This document shows, in pieces, positions 38,860-52,775 of a DNA stretch of 64,000 nucleotides (positions are counted from its first letter, which is position 1; every line of letters starts with the position of its first letter). This stretch comes from Holacanthus passer. Lineage: Eukaryota; Chordata; Actinopteri; Pomacanthidae. Where the stretch lies: assembly GCA_025331565.1 (NCBI GenBank), contig JAFREQ010000046.1:3412501-3476500 (forward strand), read 5' to 3'. The notes below the pieces were generated by a model. The model was given only the letters and a program-made list of their open reading frames with translations, was not told the origin of the DNA and did no database searches. The translations under genes were made by a program, and so were the position numbers.

Positions 38860-39130
38860 GCTCCTTAGCTCTCTTCCCCCCTTTCACTGCTTTTCAGCTC
38901 TATTTCTTTCTCGTCCTCTCTCGCTGTCTTTAAATCACCCCATTTTTTTTTTTCTGCTCTCCCATCTTTTCCTATCCATCTTTCCCAATCATCTTCTTCC
39001 ATATTGCTCCCCATCCTCACAAATCTTCCACTCCACCCATCCGAGCGCTTCCTCCGTCCGGCGTCTCCCTCGCTCCACATCCCTCGGCCTCTTTACCCCC
39101 CGCCAGCCTCTCTCTTTTCCGCCGGAGCAC
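38860..39130. repeat. Polypyrimidine-rich tract
   Basis: Around 270 bp on the plus strand are dominated by C and T (ctctcgctgtcttt, tttttttttctgctctccca, ccttctcg-like runs). The transcript strand is therefore strongly purine-rich. Long Pu/Py tracts can form triplex DNA; no gene is seen. Confidence 0.6.
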
Positions 39131-40304
39131 TCGGTGTAGTAATGGTGCACTCTACCACCGTGTTCATTTCAGCATCATCCCCTGAGTGGCTCTGTTTATA
39201 TCTGAATATCAGAAATACTTTTTTTTAGGGGGGGGGAAGAGCTGCAGCAAAATAAAAATGCTTTTCAGGATGAGTGAGGCTCGTTCATCCTGTCTACCTG
39301 CGCTTTGCATTTAGACAAACAACACATGCATTTACAGAACGACATGTGCTGAATGCTCAAAGGGACTTTTTGCGTTAATTTGCAACAAATCCTCCGATCA
39401 GATTTGTTTTAAAGGTGATGAACAGAAGAAACATGTCTGTGCAACAAGACAATTATCTTGTATTTCTTCTCTTTCCTCCACCAACTTCTGCTCGTATTCG
39501 TTACACGAAACAGTGGCTTTGGAGTCCGTCCACTTATTGATCAGCATGGCGACTGGAGGGGGCGGCTGCCTGTATGGCTTGTCTGACTATAGTGTAATTA
39601 AAGCTGAGGCAAAGGATGTGTAGCTCTGACAATGCCGGCCACCCTGCTTAGAGAAGGCTATTTGAGGAAACGCTGCAGCTCAGTATGATTAAACTGGGGC
39701 TTTGGGTGCGCAAGTAGAAATCTGAACTCGACAGCTTTAGGTTTTAACGCCGTGTTTAGTGTCGGGCGGGGGAAACACGGTTTTAAAATAAAAGCAATAT
39801 TCAAGGAGCTGTAAAAATGAGGTTTAAATAATAACAAAATTGGATTTGATGCCCTCCTGGAGTCTCTTTCCAAAACTTGTGTTAAAGTTTACAAGGCCAT
39901 CTGTTTGAGGAGAAAGAGAGACACAGAATACAATTGAAACCAGTGGAGTGTGTGTTTTTACGACCGGCTCTAATTCTCCTTCCTCCTCAAAGTGAGGTAG
40001 AATAAAATCCCGCTTAGGGATCGTGACGATCTAGGAGCAGTGCATGCAGGATTTAGATACATATTTTACAGGCTTAAAAAACAAAAAAAATGCTGACATC
40101 CTTGCAGGAGCAATGCAGCTGCTATCACGAGCGCGGGTGACCGTCGGGAGTAATGGCGGAGAGGAAATGAGCAGAGCAGGGCGACCCTTCCTCCCGTTAC
40201 ACTGCATTACCCCCCGACTGCATCCGAGGGTGAGTCACTCAGAAACTCTGATACAGAGCGCACTGTGGTGGGCAGATGTCACACACTGTTAGAAGCAAAC
40301 GCAT

Positions 40305-40346
40305 GCACACACACACACACTGTACAGTACACACACACACATGCAC
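40305..40346. repeat. (CA)n microsatellite, interrupted
   Basis: Two CA runs are separated by tgtacagtac and followed by an acagacagac stretch. Confidence 0.9.
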
Positions 40347-40515
40347 AGACAGACAGCTGCACACTAGCATACGTAGGCTTTTTTCACGGGCCATTTCCCT
40401 TCACTTGATCCTGTGACATGGCGATGATCTCCATTTTGTCATTTTGAATTGTAATTGGCCTGAGTAGCCTGTCAGGGAGGGGGAGGAGGGAGGGAGGAGG
40501 GCAGACAGACCCTCG

Positions 40516-40539
40516 GAGAGAGAGAGAGAGAGAGAGAGG
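40516..40539. repeat. (GA)n microsatellite
   Basis: About twelve GA units preceded by a ggaggagggaggg-type purine run (40477-40500). Confidence 0.92.
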
Positions 40540-42569
40540 ATGACAGAAAAGTCAGAAACAGCCAAATGAGCAGGAAACGACTGGAGCAGCTGAGAGATAA
40601 CAGGGAGGAAGCAACGTCTCGCTCTTTGTTTCCTTTCATTCCTGACACAAGAAAACACATTAATGCTCCACTTTTCTTCCGTCCCTCCTCCTCGAGAGGT
40701 GGATGATATCTCTGATTTTCATTTTCTCCACCTACCCTACCCTTCTATCGCTCGCTGACGGAGCTCACATAATTATTCCCCGGCTCTCGGGGTTGTAATT
40801 ACAAGCCTCCAGAACAAAAAACACTTCAAGTCCATCAGTTTCCCTTCATCATAATTCTCCCGTGAGGCTGTGTGTTCTCCTCTGGGAGCTGTTTGTCCAA
40901 GCTCGGGGTCAGAAATGTCACCTGATTTTTCCATTGAAAGTGTCAATACTCTGTCCATTAAGAGCTTTTTCTACAGGTCTACATATAGTATCTATACAGT
41001 GCTTCACCTGCCACATGCTTTAATTATGACAACAGGGCTTTGAAAAGCTCGGCCTCCTCCCTCGACTCAGTTCAGGAAGCAGAACTTATCACAGATCATG
41101 TGTGTTGGTCTTATAGCAGCAGACAGAAACTATCCTTCAGGTGACGACTTGGGTTTACGTTAATTAGAAAACATTCAGTCTCCTTAAAGGTGGAAATATG
41201 ATGGTAATTAAATGTATATACGATCAGACTGTACTCGCTACAACTGAGGCTCTGGAGCTGGAAAACTGCTGGTTAACGATGAGATAAAGATGTTCGGGAC
41301 AGATTTACTATTTAAGAAGTCGGTGTGATGTGACACAGTTCAACAGCGGGATTTGTCAAGCTCATAAAGAAATGATAACGCAGTGATCTTGATTCCAAAA
41401 CACTGAGAAAAAACGTCACTCGTAAAATGATAAAATAAAGAGATGACACATACAAGAATCCTCAACTGGTGGAGACGTGTTCATTCAGCTGATGTTTCAC
41501 TGGAATAATGACGTAAATGAAGCTAAAAAAAATACTTTAGTCAAAAGTAAGATCGTTGCTTCTGCAGCCTGTGATGATCTAACAAGTCACAAGTTTACAG
41601 ATAATCACATATTGTGTTCGTTGGTAATTATTCAGTATTTTCTGCCTTCGAAGAAACAGTTTTCAGCCATAGATCTCTATTTTAATGAGCATTTATTTTT
41701 CAGATAACTGATATATGGTATAATTCACTCTCTGTCTTTGTGGTGCAACTGCTCTATTATCTGAAGTCACTGACATCCGTGTATATAAAAGGGTAAAGTC
41801 ATGTTTCTTTTCCGACCACAACTTTCCTCGCAGCTTGTATAAATATTATTTGCACTATTTTTCAGCTGCTTCACAGACAAAGAGAATTTTCCATGCCAGA
41901 CTAACTTCTGCAAACTGTATGACCTCAGTACCTCCAGGGAACTGCATCAACCTCTGTTAACACATCTCCTTCACTTCTTGCAAACTCTCTCCAGCCTGTT
42001 GCACTTGATAAATGTATTGCACGGACAGACTGATGCAGATCTGCGGCTGAAAAACACATGAAAAAGTCTCATTGTCCTTTCCTAACTTCACAATGTACTA
42101 TAGAGCATCAAACTTAGGCATCTTGGAAACTAAGAGAAGTGAATTTTAATATTAAAAGTTCTGTATTGTGAAGCAGCAAACAAAGCCGTGTAAAAACTAT
42201 TCCAACTATTTGTGCACACGTTAACGCTGGTCTTTCATCAGTTCGCTGCCACATTTCTGAATCTATTTTTGACTGCACAGTTATGGCAATTTTAGGATTT
42301 TAATGTAATTTAATGGCTCTGTTTGAAGAGTGTTTCTCTCTATATATTTGTACAGACTGAAGCCCTGAGGAATCCAGTCATCTGAAAGGTTTTACAAGGT
42401 CACAGCTCACATTCTCATGGTGCTATATCTGAGATTTTATGCACACAGCTTTTGATCTTCACAGTGCGGAGCAGAGCATCGTTTCATACTTTACAGAAGT
42501 GCAACTTACAATAGTGCGATTTGAGACAGTTCAGGTGTTAAAAAAGAAAAAGTTCTTACTTGGCAAAGG

Positions 42570-42850
42570 TTCGGTAAACAGACAGGAAGTAGATCAGGTA
42601 ACCAGAATCGAATGCTGGAACATATGACACAAAGGACTGAGACAAAGGAGAGACGATGAGACGCAGGTGAAACTAATGAGGAGGCAGACGATCACAAAGG
42701 TGGGAAACAGACACAAACAGGAAGTGGGGATGTGTAATGAGAAGAGAGGTGAGTAACAAAATAAAACAGGAAGTGTGTCAAAATATGAAAACAATGAAGA
42801 CGTGACTGAAGACGCTGGTGGAGACGTGCACATTCAAATCTTAACAGAGG
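42570..42850. repeat. Dispersed repeat copy B (shares blocks with 23.41-23.77 kb)
   Basis: It carries gcaggtgaaactaatgagg, caaaggtgggaaacagac, acaggaagtgggg and aataaaacaggaagtg in the same order and orientation as the copy at 23.4-23.8 kb. No open frame or terminal repeat is clear. Confidence 0.5.
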
Positions 42851-44794
42851 GATATAAGAAGAGGGATCCATCATGCCTTATTTCATCTTCCTTCATGTGC
42901 TGATTTTCCTCGCATGGACATTTTCAACAGTTCATTATTTCAGAATTTATTTTCCCATCTTCTGTTTCTCGATGATGGAAAATCCCCTGGGGGGCAAATC
43001 TTGTTTGTAATGAATAAAAATCATGGAGATGCAGTTGAGTTGCCCGTAGAAGCAGAAAGACAGCGGAGTCTTAAGTGTCTCCCCAATGATCAATTATGTT
43101 GGATCCAAATCAATAAAAGTTACAAAAAAATACATTTATGAGTCTTTTGAGAGAAGCGTTTGAAAGATAGTGAACGATGGTTAATGGCTGAAAATTGAAC
43201 AGAAAGTGTGCCACGGTTTGTCAATCTGAAATAAATTAAAAAGCTTCTCTGTAGCAAAGAGGCGTCATTCAATCTAATCGTGCTTTTAATGTGGTTAAAG
43301 GCTTTATTGATATTCAGAGCATATTGACATTTGAATAATACCATCAATAACTTTGTCAGTTAATATGCTTATTAGCGTTCGACCACATGGAGCACTTACA
43401 AATCAGGACCTAACAGAGATTTAAAGCCCATCCATTAACATTCAAACCGGAGCAGTTGGTTCAGATTGCAATCAGCGGAGGAATATAGGCCATCGTTCAC
43501 TGGAGGGAACGTACAAAACAAAAAGGAATCCGAGGAAACATTTATGCAAATGTATGCACAATTTCTAATTTCACCACAAAGTGAATTCCTGATGCTGGCT
43601 ATACGTGTCGATACGGTTTGTCGCATAGATGAGGAACAGCTCTGATTGCTCGGAAATGTCAAAGAAAATTGCTTTGAATTCTGACAGTATGTCCCGTCTC
43701 CTATAAATATCTCCGCAGATTGCGAGGTTGCAACCTGAACTTTCAATTATTTTCAGTGTGATTGCATAATTAGTCGAACAACACGGCAGAGGCATTGATC
43801 TCATGGTGAAGTATACGATCGAGTCGAGGCGAGGAATTAAATACTTTCTTCAAAGAAAAGAAAAACCATCATCTCATTTAACATCGAATACTATAGTGAA
43901 TCTCGCTCAGGCCGCGAACACATTCTCCTGTCGACTCGTAATGAATAACACACCGTTTCATATAGCAGTTCAATGTATATTCATATTGATCGGCACTGCT
44001 GCTACAGCGGTGATCAAAAGTAGCACATTTCTTAGGTGCAGTCAAATCTAACAGCTTGAGGCAGTTCATTAACTGCCAGCATTAACGCCTCTGTCTGCTG
44101 TGACTAATGAGGCTGCAGACAAACACTTAACAAGGCTAACGTTGTGGAGGAGCTTTCCAGCTTCAGTCTGATACTGAGGTAGAAGATGAACAGCAAAAAA
44201 CAAAAGAAAGGACGGGGAAAAACAACCACCCGGAACAGGAGTAGTAGCCTGTCAGTGCTGTCATTTATATATTGAATATTGAGCAGCGTCATTCTTCTGT
44301 GGCTCCAAAATCCAACATACAAGGAGCTGCAGTTTCCAAGTTATGAAGAGCAGAGAAGGATGCATTTCTGTCCTGATCTAAACCTCCTGGACGAGCGCTG
44401 CGGGCCGATCTGTACGCTCTAAATATGAACTAACGTGATATCACAGGCGATGCTTTGCAGATCTTCCTCCACCTGCTCCGACCGAGCTCCAGCGTGAAAA
44501 CACAACAATGTCTGATTCATTTCCTGACTGAATTTATGTCAAGCAAAAAACATTAAGCGTCATGATTTTGTGTTGAATGTTTGTGTTCGATGATTGAAAA
44601 CGTATTTCTACACATATATATTTCACAGTGTAACAGATGACATGTCTCATTAAATTCATACATTAAACCAGTCTGATGATGAAACATAGACCTGTTTAAC
44701 TGATATTGTAATAATATAAGAACATTTGAAGAAACTACAAAACTTCTGCTTTACTTTAAAGTTAAGTTTAAAAAATAACTTTAGCAGTTACTGT

Positions 44795-44871
44795 ATGTGT
44801 GTGTGTGTGTGTTTGTCTGTGTACATCTCTGTCTGTCGTCTGTGTGTTTGCATGTGTGTGTGTGTGTGTGG
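44795..44871. repeat. Paired (GT)n microsatellites
   Basis: Two GT runs (about 44795-44813 and 44853-44871) flank a tgtctgt-rich spacer. Their translation produces the Cys/Val-rich part of a spurious plus-strand frame. Confidence 0.9.
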
Positions 44872-47224
44872 GCAGGGTGCAGCGTTCGTTAATGTGTTTG
44901 GTAGGTGGGTGGCATTTTCTTGTTTTTCCTTTTTGCTGCCTTTTCTTGTATTTTATTTATTATATTTTTTTTTCAGACGCATAACTTGTTGTCACATATA
45001 TTTCAATGTAAAGCACAGAAATGTGTTGTATAAATAACACTGGGCGATTTTCTTCCATCTGAGTTGTGTAAAAATGTTGGGCTCTTACAAGTTGGTCGCA
45101 TTTACACTCGACTAACTTCTGGATATGATGAATCCTAAACCGTGCACACATGTGGTTTGAGGGGTCAAATCAATATCCAACAATGAATCAAAGCATCCTG
45201 GCTGCATTTACACTTGGATTTATGTGGTTGATCGTCATCAACGTCACATCATCAAAGACACAACAATTTATTGAGTTGATAAAACTGTGCAAATGATTAG
45301 AACAATGTCTGTAATGTCTTCAGCAGCTTCGTCAGGCCGTACTTTACGTACAGGAAATGTTGCTTTGAATCAAACAAAACAAAGAAAAAAGCAAAGATAA
45401 GACTGTGATTGCAAACTTTACACCTCTAAAAACAGCACTATGTGTTATTTCCAACCCTGTTCATGACAGACTTTCACATACTTCCAGTAATTCCCAAGCA
45501 ACCCGAGGGAACGGAAAGTTAAAAGAGATGCAGAATTATTCGGTTAGAAAATAAAATGTTAGCTCGCTCGCTCGGTTCCCGCAGTCTCAGCTCGGCTCGA
45601 TCTCTCCTCGCTTCAAGTCCCCGACCGACGTCTGACCGGGGCCAGATTGTGAGGACCGGCATATCGTGGGAGGCCGGTGGGCAAACCTCACAAGTGGCAG
45701 GGGTGACATCTGTAAAGTGTCATAATGAGATCTTTTAGTGTGCCAATGAGGTCCCTGAGAAGCTCAGTGAGTGATGCCCACAGCTGGTCATTATCTGCTC
45801 CAGTCGCTGCAGAATCATAAACAGCTCCTTGGAAAAAGGCCCTCGAATCTCACTCAGGTAGTCCTCCGCTAAGGGCTGATGAAACTCCCATTTATTCATC
45901 TTAAGGACTCGGCTATTTCAAGGTCTATGGTGTGGCTGCTGCTTCAAAGAACATTTGCTTTATTTACAAGGACTTTTATGATGTACTTCATAATGTTACT
46001 GCTGATCCAGCCCCGCGACCTGACACGGCCGTACAGACACAGCCTTGAGGAGCGTATAAAAGGTACACAGCATATCTGTATCATTACAAATGGCAGCTCG
46101 TCTCTGCATGAACCTGCGGTCGTCAGTCATCAGGAGTGACTTTATCTCTCGGGTGCCAAGGATAACAACGCCGGGGAGACACCGGATGGGGACCCACGGG
46201 GTGATGGCGGGAGGGCTGACGAGGGCAAAGACACGAACAGGATGAGAAAGAAACAGGAATGTGAGCGAGAGTGAGAAGGAGAAAAGGAGGAGAGTGACAG
46301 AGTGATGGAGGAAATACTATTAAAGGTAATGAATGTCACTCTGTCATTCCCGCTGTATGATCCAGGTGCCTTTGCCAATTATCCTGACAGCCAGAGGTCC
46401 AGTCCCTCTCTCCTTCCCACTGGGGAGCATCCAGTGCCGAACGCTGGCCTTGTTATAGGATGCACCGGGGACGATGGCTCCAACCAGAGATCATCACTTT
46501 TTAGATAAAGAGCCGCAGCTTCTTCTCCCCTATAAGAGCAGAGATCAAGGGAGCTGTCAATGTGGACGGTGGATTTGATGGTCGGACCCCAGGTGTTCAA
46601 ACGGACGGGTCCTCATTCGCCACTCGCTGCCTAAGTTTTCTGAATAATGAAGCGAACGAGGCCATAACTCAGATTTTTTTTTTCTCCGCATTGTTAGAAT
46701 AAATTGAGAGATAATTAAAACATGATCCATCCTCTGTAAGTTGGTGAAACGTTTCATCAACGCAGCATGGAGTGCTAATTGCACACAAAATATCCATAAA
46801 CGTCTGGCCTCCCAACAATTAAAACGGAACGAAATTAATGCACCTATACATCAAAACACTGATGAATATTCGGAGCCGCGGGCCCTGGAAATAAATAAAT
46901 GATTAAGTTTTCACAACACTTCAGGAAATTAATCTCGAGAGTGCTTTTTCACCTGAAACATGCCGTATACTGGAGTCCTAATGAAGCACAGAAGAGGTGT
47001 GCAGCGTTTGGCAGCTAATGCTCTGCTTAAAACACAAAACTGTTGCAGCCACTTCAGGAAATGCTCAGTGAAAACAATTTACTGAAACAAACAGTCATGC
47101 TACAATTACAAGGAGAAAGTCTGTGCTCTGCAGGAGGCTCATTAGAGAAATCCGACCACGAGTACGCTGAAGATTGCAAGAAGATGTAAATAAATAATCT
47201 CCACATTGGTGCATATTAACTGTA

Positions 47225-47370
47225 CATACAAACTGATGATATAGTTTTCGACTGTATAATAAACAGTAAATGGAGCCACAGTGACGTCACCCAGTGATTT
47301 GTGCTCTGCCATTCTCAAGCCTGGAGTTTGGCATCACGGCTGCCATCTTGTTTTTTATATATAAGCTGAT
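47225..47370. repeat. Probable dispersed repeat relic
   Basis: The stretch aaatggagccacagtgacgt, cacccagtgatttgtgctc, aagcctggagtttggcatc and ggctgccatcttg resembles a short interspersed teleost repeat that I recognise without a name. It is decayed and shows no coding potential. Confidence 0.4.
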
Positions 47371-50148
47371 ATATATTCTCCAGCTGACTTCATTCTATAG
47401 TTTCGGTCCCAGGCTTCGGCACAGAAGGTCTGGAAAAGCAGGCAGCGTGTAGAGAGAGTGGCGGCTTCCTCTGCCCTCTTTCTGGACGCCTTCAACTGAG
47501 TTCGGAGATAAAGTCACAGCTTTGATCTTCAAACAGTCTGTTTGAGATGGAATTGGATCCCTCGGTTATTATCACCACACAAGAGCTGGAAGTTTAATGT
47601 ATTTTCTACTTTTTCTAATCTTTTATCTTTTAAATTTTTCAGTGCCACAGTGTTGTACAAAACCAGGAGGGCTCAATAATTCACTACCCAAACCTTATTG
47701 GAGGGTGAGAAATCCTTGTTGTGGCCATATTTTGTAAAATTAATAGCCTCCGTCTTTAATAATGCAAACTAACTCAACAAATAAATTGAATGTTTACCTC
47801 TGGATGTACGAGGACGTAATGATGTTGCCCTTTATTATGTAGCTTTTTGAATTATTGATGTGTAACTCTAAACACATTACTTACGCCCTCTTCTATGGGT
47901 GACTGGTAAGAGAGTCAACCAACTCTGGATGTTAATTAGCCTGAAAAGCACACAACCACAGCAAATAGGAAGCTAAGGCTAATTAGCATTTAAATCATTT
48001 CATTGCTAATGGATAAATCAGAAATCCTCCTGATGTGACTCTGTGATGTGATGCCATTCTGCGAGGGGCTCGATCAGACGTGAGGCCGGCGTGTCGGCCA
48101 GACTGGCCGCGGATCCCCACTGCGTCCATCTGTGTGTCCGTCCTGCAGGGATCCATATGGGGCCAGCTGATAGCAGAAAGAGGACGACTGCATGTGGCCA
48201 AAACATGTGGTGTGAGGACGCGCCGCAAATAAAGGAAACCAGTGAACAAAGCCTCAGTGCTACAGGAATAAATGAGCAGTACAAGACGTACGAGAAGCTG
48301 AACACTGGAGGACATGTTGTTCTTTGAAAGAGGTCTGACTTTCAAATCTAAATAAAAAAAGGAGAAAATATAGACAATTCGTTGTTGCAATAATTTTGAT
48401 AATTAATCAGTTGAGGCAATTATGAGGCAGAAATGCAGATTATTTTCTACTTTGAGCTTCTCCGATATGAGAATTTGTTGCTTTTCTCTTTCACATATCA
48501 TTTTAATTCTGATTTTATTCTCTATTTTTTTGTCATTTCTATTTTTTTTTATTTTTTTTTTTTTTTGTTCATAGTGGAAGGCAAAGGAAAAAAATTCATT
48601 GTACAGGGAAACTTTTCTTTTAACTGTGCACATGACAATATATGCTTTGACCTTTGACCTTGATTGGAAACAGAACATTTTTGGATTTGAGACTCTTGGT
48701 CGAACATTAGAATCATCAGACATTAGAAAACATCACCAAAAGCATTAATTCTCTCACTTTTAATGGACAAAACGATGAATCAATAATGAAAATAATATTT
48801 TCACAAACAACTCATCCAACATCCAAATTATACATTTAGCTTTCCAATGCGTTAAAAAGTTATTTAAAATGCAGGTCACTTAAACCTTTGTCAAATGAAT
48901 ATGCAAATCCTGATAATGTATTTTCAGCTGTGCAGTATCACAGTGTTTGTTCAAAGCATCATCGCTGCCTGGGAAACAAAAGCTTTTCCTCCAAACGTCT
49001 CATCTCTGACAAATCTACAGTAACCTTTCGCTGCGGCGCCTTTCATCCACGGGTCTTCGCTTCTGTCTTTAGTGCGAGGTCACTTCACGGTGTCATTAGT
49101 AACCTCACATCCGTAACAGCCGTCCCAACTGTTTGCTGCCGTGTCTTCTAGGGATCATAACTTTCAGCTCGACACTGAACAAACTAAAAGTACAAAGTTT
49201 CACCTTTTTTTCCAAAAGCAGTTCCTCTGAACTTAAATGACTAAATCTGACTTTGTCACAGCAAAAACATTTCCTTTAAAATCACCAGTTACTTTGAATC
49301 TGATCAGTATCAATTGACTCGATTGATGAATTCTTGAATTGTCCCTTTTGTTACGGTCCATTGTGTCGTATTCTGATATTTTTGAGAGTTGTTTTCCAAC
49401 ATTTTTTGTGTGTTACAAGCAGGTTAAATCCACATTCGCAGCTCATTAGTGTTTGTACTTCACTCATATTGTACACAACATATTGTCTTACCTTTATTTT
49501 TATCTTTATTTTCTGATTAGTGTATATTAATAGAAGGAAACTTTGTGGTTCAAACACTTCACAAGAGACATAAACAAACAAGAAAAGATACGTTTTGCTA
49601 TTCGATGCCAAATTAAATCCATTGTTATTAATAAATATACAAGATTTATACACATGCACAAGTGCATTTCAGGCTTCAACAAAAATAGACTGCAGAGAAC
49701 AGAACTGTGGATGAGCCGTGAGCACATTGCTAAAGTTTGCTTAATTGCTAAATTGTCTCCAACAGTCTCACAACATGGCCAAAACACTGCGGCGTCCATT
49801 AGAAACCGCGAGTCACATGATGCTAAAACGCTCCCTTTTCACCAGTTTTTGTTCATTACGTGATTATTATGACAGACAACAAAGACAGATGAGAGAACAA
49901 ACATGAATCATATGGCAGCAAACAGTTATTTAGTTGATTTCTCTAAGAGAAAACACCCAGATTATATCAGATAATACCAAACAAATACAGCAAATCCGTG
50001 CTTAATAAACCTGCTGCGTGACAGACAGTTCATACAGTACAGTAACCCGGAGCAGAAAAACAGGCGTCACCAAAGAACCAACAAGGAAACACACAGATGT
50101 CTGAAGTTCTGTCTTTGAGTGCTCGGTAATGGAATGAAAGCCTTGTCA

Positions 50149-50181
<33 letters not shown>
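50149..50181. repeat. (CA)n microsatellite
   Basis: About sixteen uninterrupted CA units in intron 1. Confidence 0.96.
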
Positions 50182-50182
<1 letters not shown>

Positions 50183-52644
50183 CCTGGAGCTTCATGGGTT
50201 TTTATGAGAATCTAAAAGAAGAAGCTAAAAGCATCTGGAATCTCACACTTTCCAGGTGACGTCAGCAGCAACACACAGAGGATGTTGAATTCACACTCAT
50301 CCATACAGTCATTATGCTTGATTACCCCTGTTGCATCCTTTCTTTCCTTATTTCCGCCTCTATTTCCGACTAATTCTGTCCGTCTGCTCCTGTGTGCTTT
50401 TGGCCGGCTCGCAGAGACTTAATGCAGAGGGGAACGGTGGCGTTTCGGGGGCTGGGTGGCCGAGCGATGACTGTTTTGAGGCAGGTATGAGTTGTGTACA
50501 CTGGCAGCAGGTTTCCGCATGGTCGTGCCAAGTCCATCTGGATTCAGCCCCACCACTGTCCAGAGTAATTATTTCTCCCGAGAGTCGCCTCTAATGCTCG
50601 CCGCGCCGCCTGCCATACAAAGCTCCACGTGCCCGGAGATATGTGTGAAAACGGCTCTGTGTAGGTGAAAGACCGCGTTTGGAAGCGGGCTCGTCATGTG
50701 CGCGTGCACGTGTTTTTGATTTCAGGTTGCGCCGAGTGAACAAAGCCATTCGATTGTTTGGCATGCCGCGCGGCACTTCATCTCAATTTATAGAAGCAAT
50801 TAGGATGTTTTTGTTTCCCCTCTTTTATGTAACCACCGCAGTTTAAAAGAGTGGAAATTGCGCCCGCAAAATTAATAGCATAAATGCTCAAGTGGCAATG
50901 ATCAAGTGTCTTATTAGGCCGGACTAAATTAGTTATGTATGACTTTTTTCCTTTCATGCTCCGTTCACTTTTAATGTGCATCTATTCCAATTTGCTTTGG
51001 CGTGTGATGCAATAACAGGCGGCCAAAAAAAACAAAAACGGGAGCTTCTCTCAGCGGGTTGCTCAATCTTGAGATAAACTACAATACATGGCAGCGCACG
51101 GTGACCTGAACACGTTTCTTTATGGGGCACAAACTAATGAAATTCACCGTTTCATCATTGTAATCAACATTTTTATTATAGGTCAGCATGCAGCTCTGCC
51201 CAGGAACAAATGTGCATCTATTTCAAGCAGAATGGAGAAAAGAAATCTGAATTAGATTCTGCGTTATGGGCTGTATCAGCAGGCAATTACAATCAGAAAC
51301 ACAGGAGAGAAACACACCTACTGTAGTATATTACTATATTTATTAATGTTATAAATTGTGCATCAGGCAACATCTCTCTCACACACACAGAGAAAATAAC
51401 TCACTGGAAAATAACACAGCTGGCTTTGCTTGTAGTTTTACCAATATATAAAAAATAAATCTCTCATCTCTTCGATATTGACACATGGAAGGTGATTCAG
51501 CCTTCCTGGTCTCTTTAAAGCAATTAGGTGCCAACAACCACAGTTGACCCATAGATGGCGACTGAAACTACACCCAGGTCCAAGATGGCGGACGGTCATC
51601 CCAGTGTTTTCCCTCTGTGACGTGGACATACTGCCAGTCATGTCAGCCTCTCTCTGGCTCCAGCCCCGAGGCTCTCTCCTATCGTGGGGAGGAAACGGGG
51701 AGTTCCTCTATGCAAATGACTGTAGCTCCTTCACAGGCTCGCTCTCATTACCTCACGCGTCGCTGAAGAGAAGGAATATGTATGAAAAGAGAGGAGTCAA
51801 AGAGCAAGTCACTGCTGAGTACCTCCTGTTGTCTGTGCTGTTTTTGCCAAACTTGACAGAACGCCGGGTTGGTAGGGTTCGGTATTGGCGAGGTCTCTAT
51901 CGCTCTCTCTTTTCCCCTCTCTCTCCCTCTCTGAACCGAGGCCAGGGTCCTCTTGGGTCTGCTCTATTGTGCCGCAGGAAAATTGCCAATCCGGGCAACT
52001 CTGATTGAACACTGAAAGCAGGAATTTTATAAAGAAGCTGATTTGCTATTCATTACCTCTCACTCACTCTCTTTTCTTTCTCCCACACTCTTCCGTTTTC
52101 CACCGGCTCACGCTGCCACACTCCAACTTCCTTTCTTGGCCTTTTCTCCAGCTGTCTTTATACTGCGTTCATCCTTTCCTTCTCGGCTGATCCCCCCCCT
52201 CCCTCCACGCTGGAGACTCCCATGGTTAGGCTGGGATGTAATGCAGCTTTCTGAGTTTATCCAGTACTGTGTGTGTGAAATCACTGTTGGTTAGTCTGTC
52301 GATATGGCAAATACTGTAATTACCTCCCGGTTTACCAAAGGATCAGCGCGCACCTGCCTCGATTATCAAGTGAAGGCTGTGTTTGAAAAATGCAAGCCCT
52401 AAGACAGGCCTGTGTGTGACAAAGGAAATGCATCAATGGCACAAATAAATAAATGAAGGTTGCACAGGGATGAAGAACAAACAGAGCTCCCTTGCTGCTT
52501 TGTATGACTGACATTACCTCAAATGGCTCCGGATTTAAAGACATTTCACAATTTCTCTGCAAAAATAAAGATCAGTTCCATCATTGATCTAACTGCTGCT
52601 TGAATGAAAGGTTCTACGTTTTCCTCTGGGGAATAAAAGTGTTC

Positions 52645-52775
52645 TGTCTCTCCAGGTTTCCTCCAGGTGCTCCGCAGGGTGTTCCCCCCCGCCCATCGAC
52701 CGGTTCAGACACCGACCACACCCCCCACCCGAGCTCGAAGAGGATGAGCGAGAATAGAAAATCGATGGATGGATG
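52645..52775 (+). mobile_element. Truncated LINE-type 3' tail fragment
   Basis: The pieces tctccaggtttcctccaggtgctcc and gaagaggatgagcgagaatagaaaatcgatggatggatg are the beginning and end of the tail type seen near 30.2 kb, with the middle missing or replaced by a C-rich stretch. The terminal ggatggatg repeat is typical of such tails. Confidence 0.6.

Noticed and set aside
45556..45738. CG-rich plus-strand frame rich in Ser and Arg
   Set aside because: Low-complexity translation of ctcgctcg-like sequence on the wrong strand for unc5d, with no recognised domain.
51544..52008. A 154-codon plus-strand frame
   Set aside because: No recognisable domain, contains translated pyrimidine-rich low complexity, and lies within a long intron.
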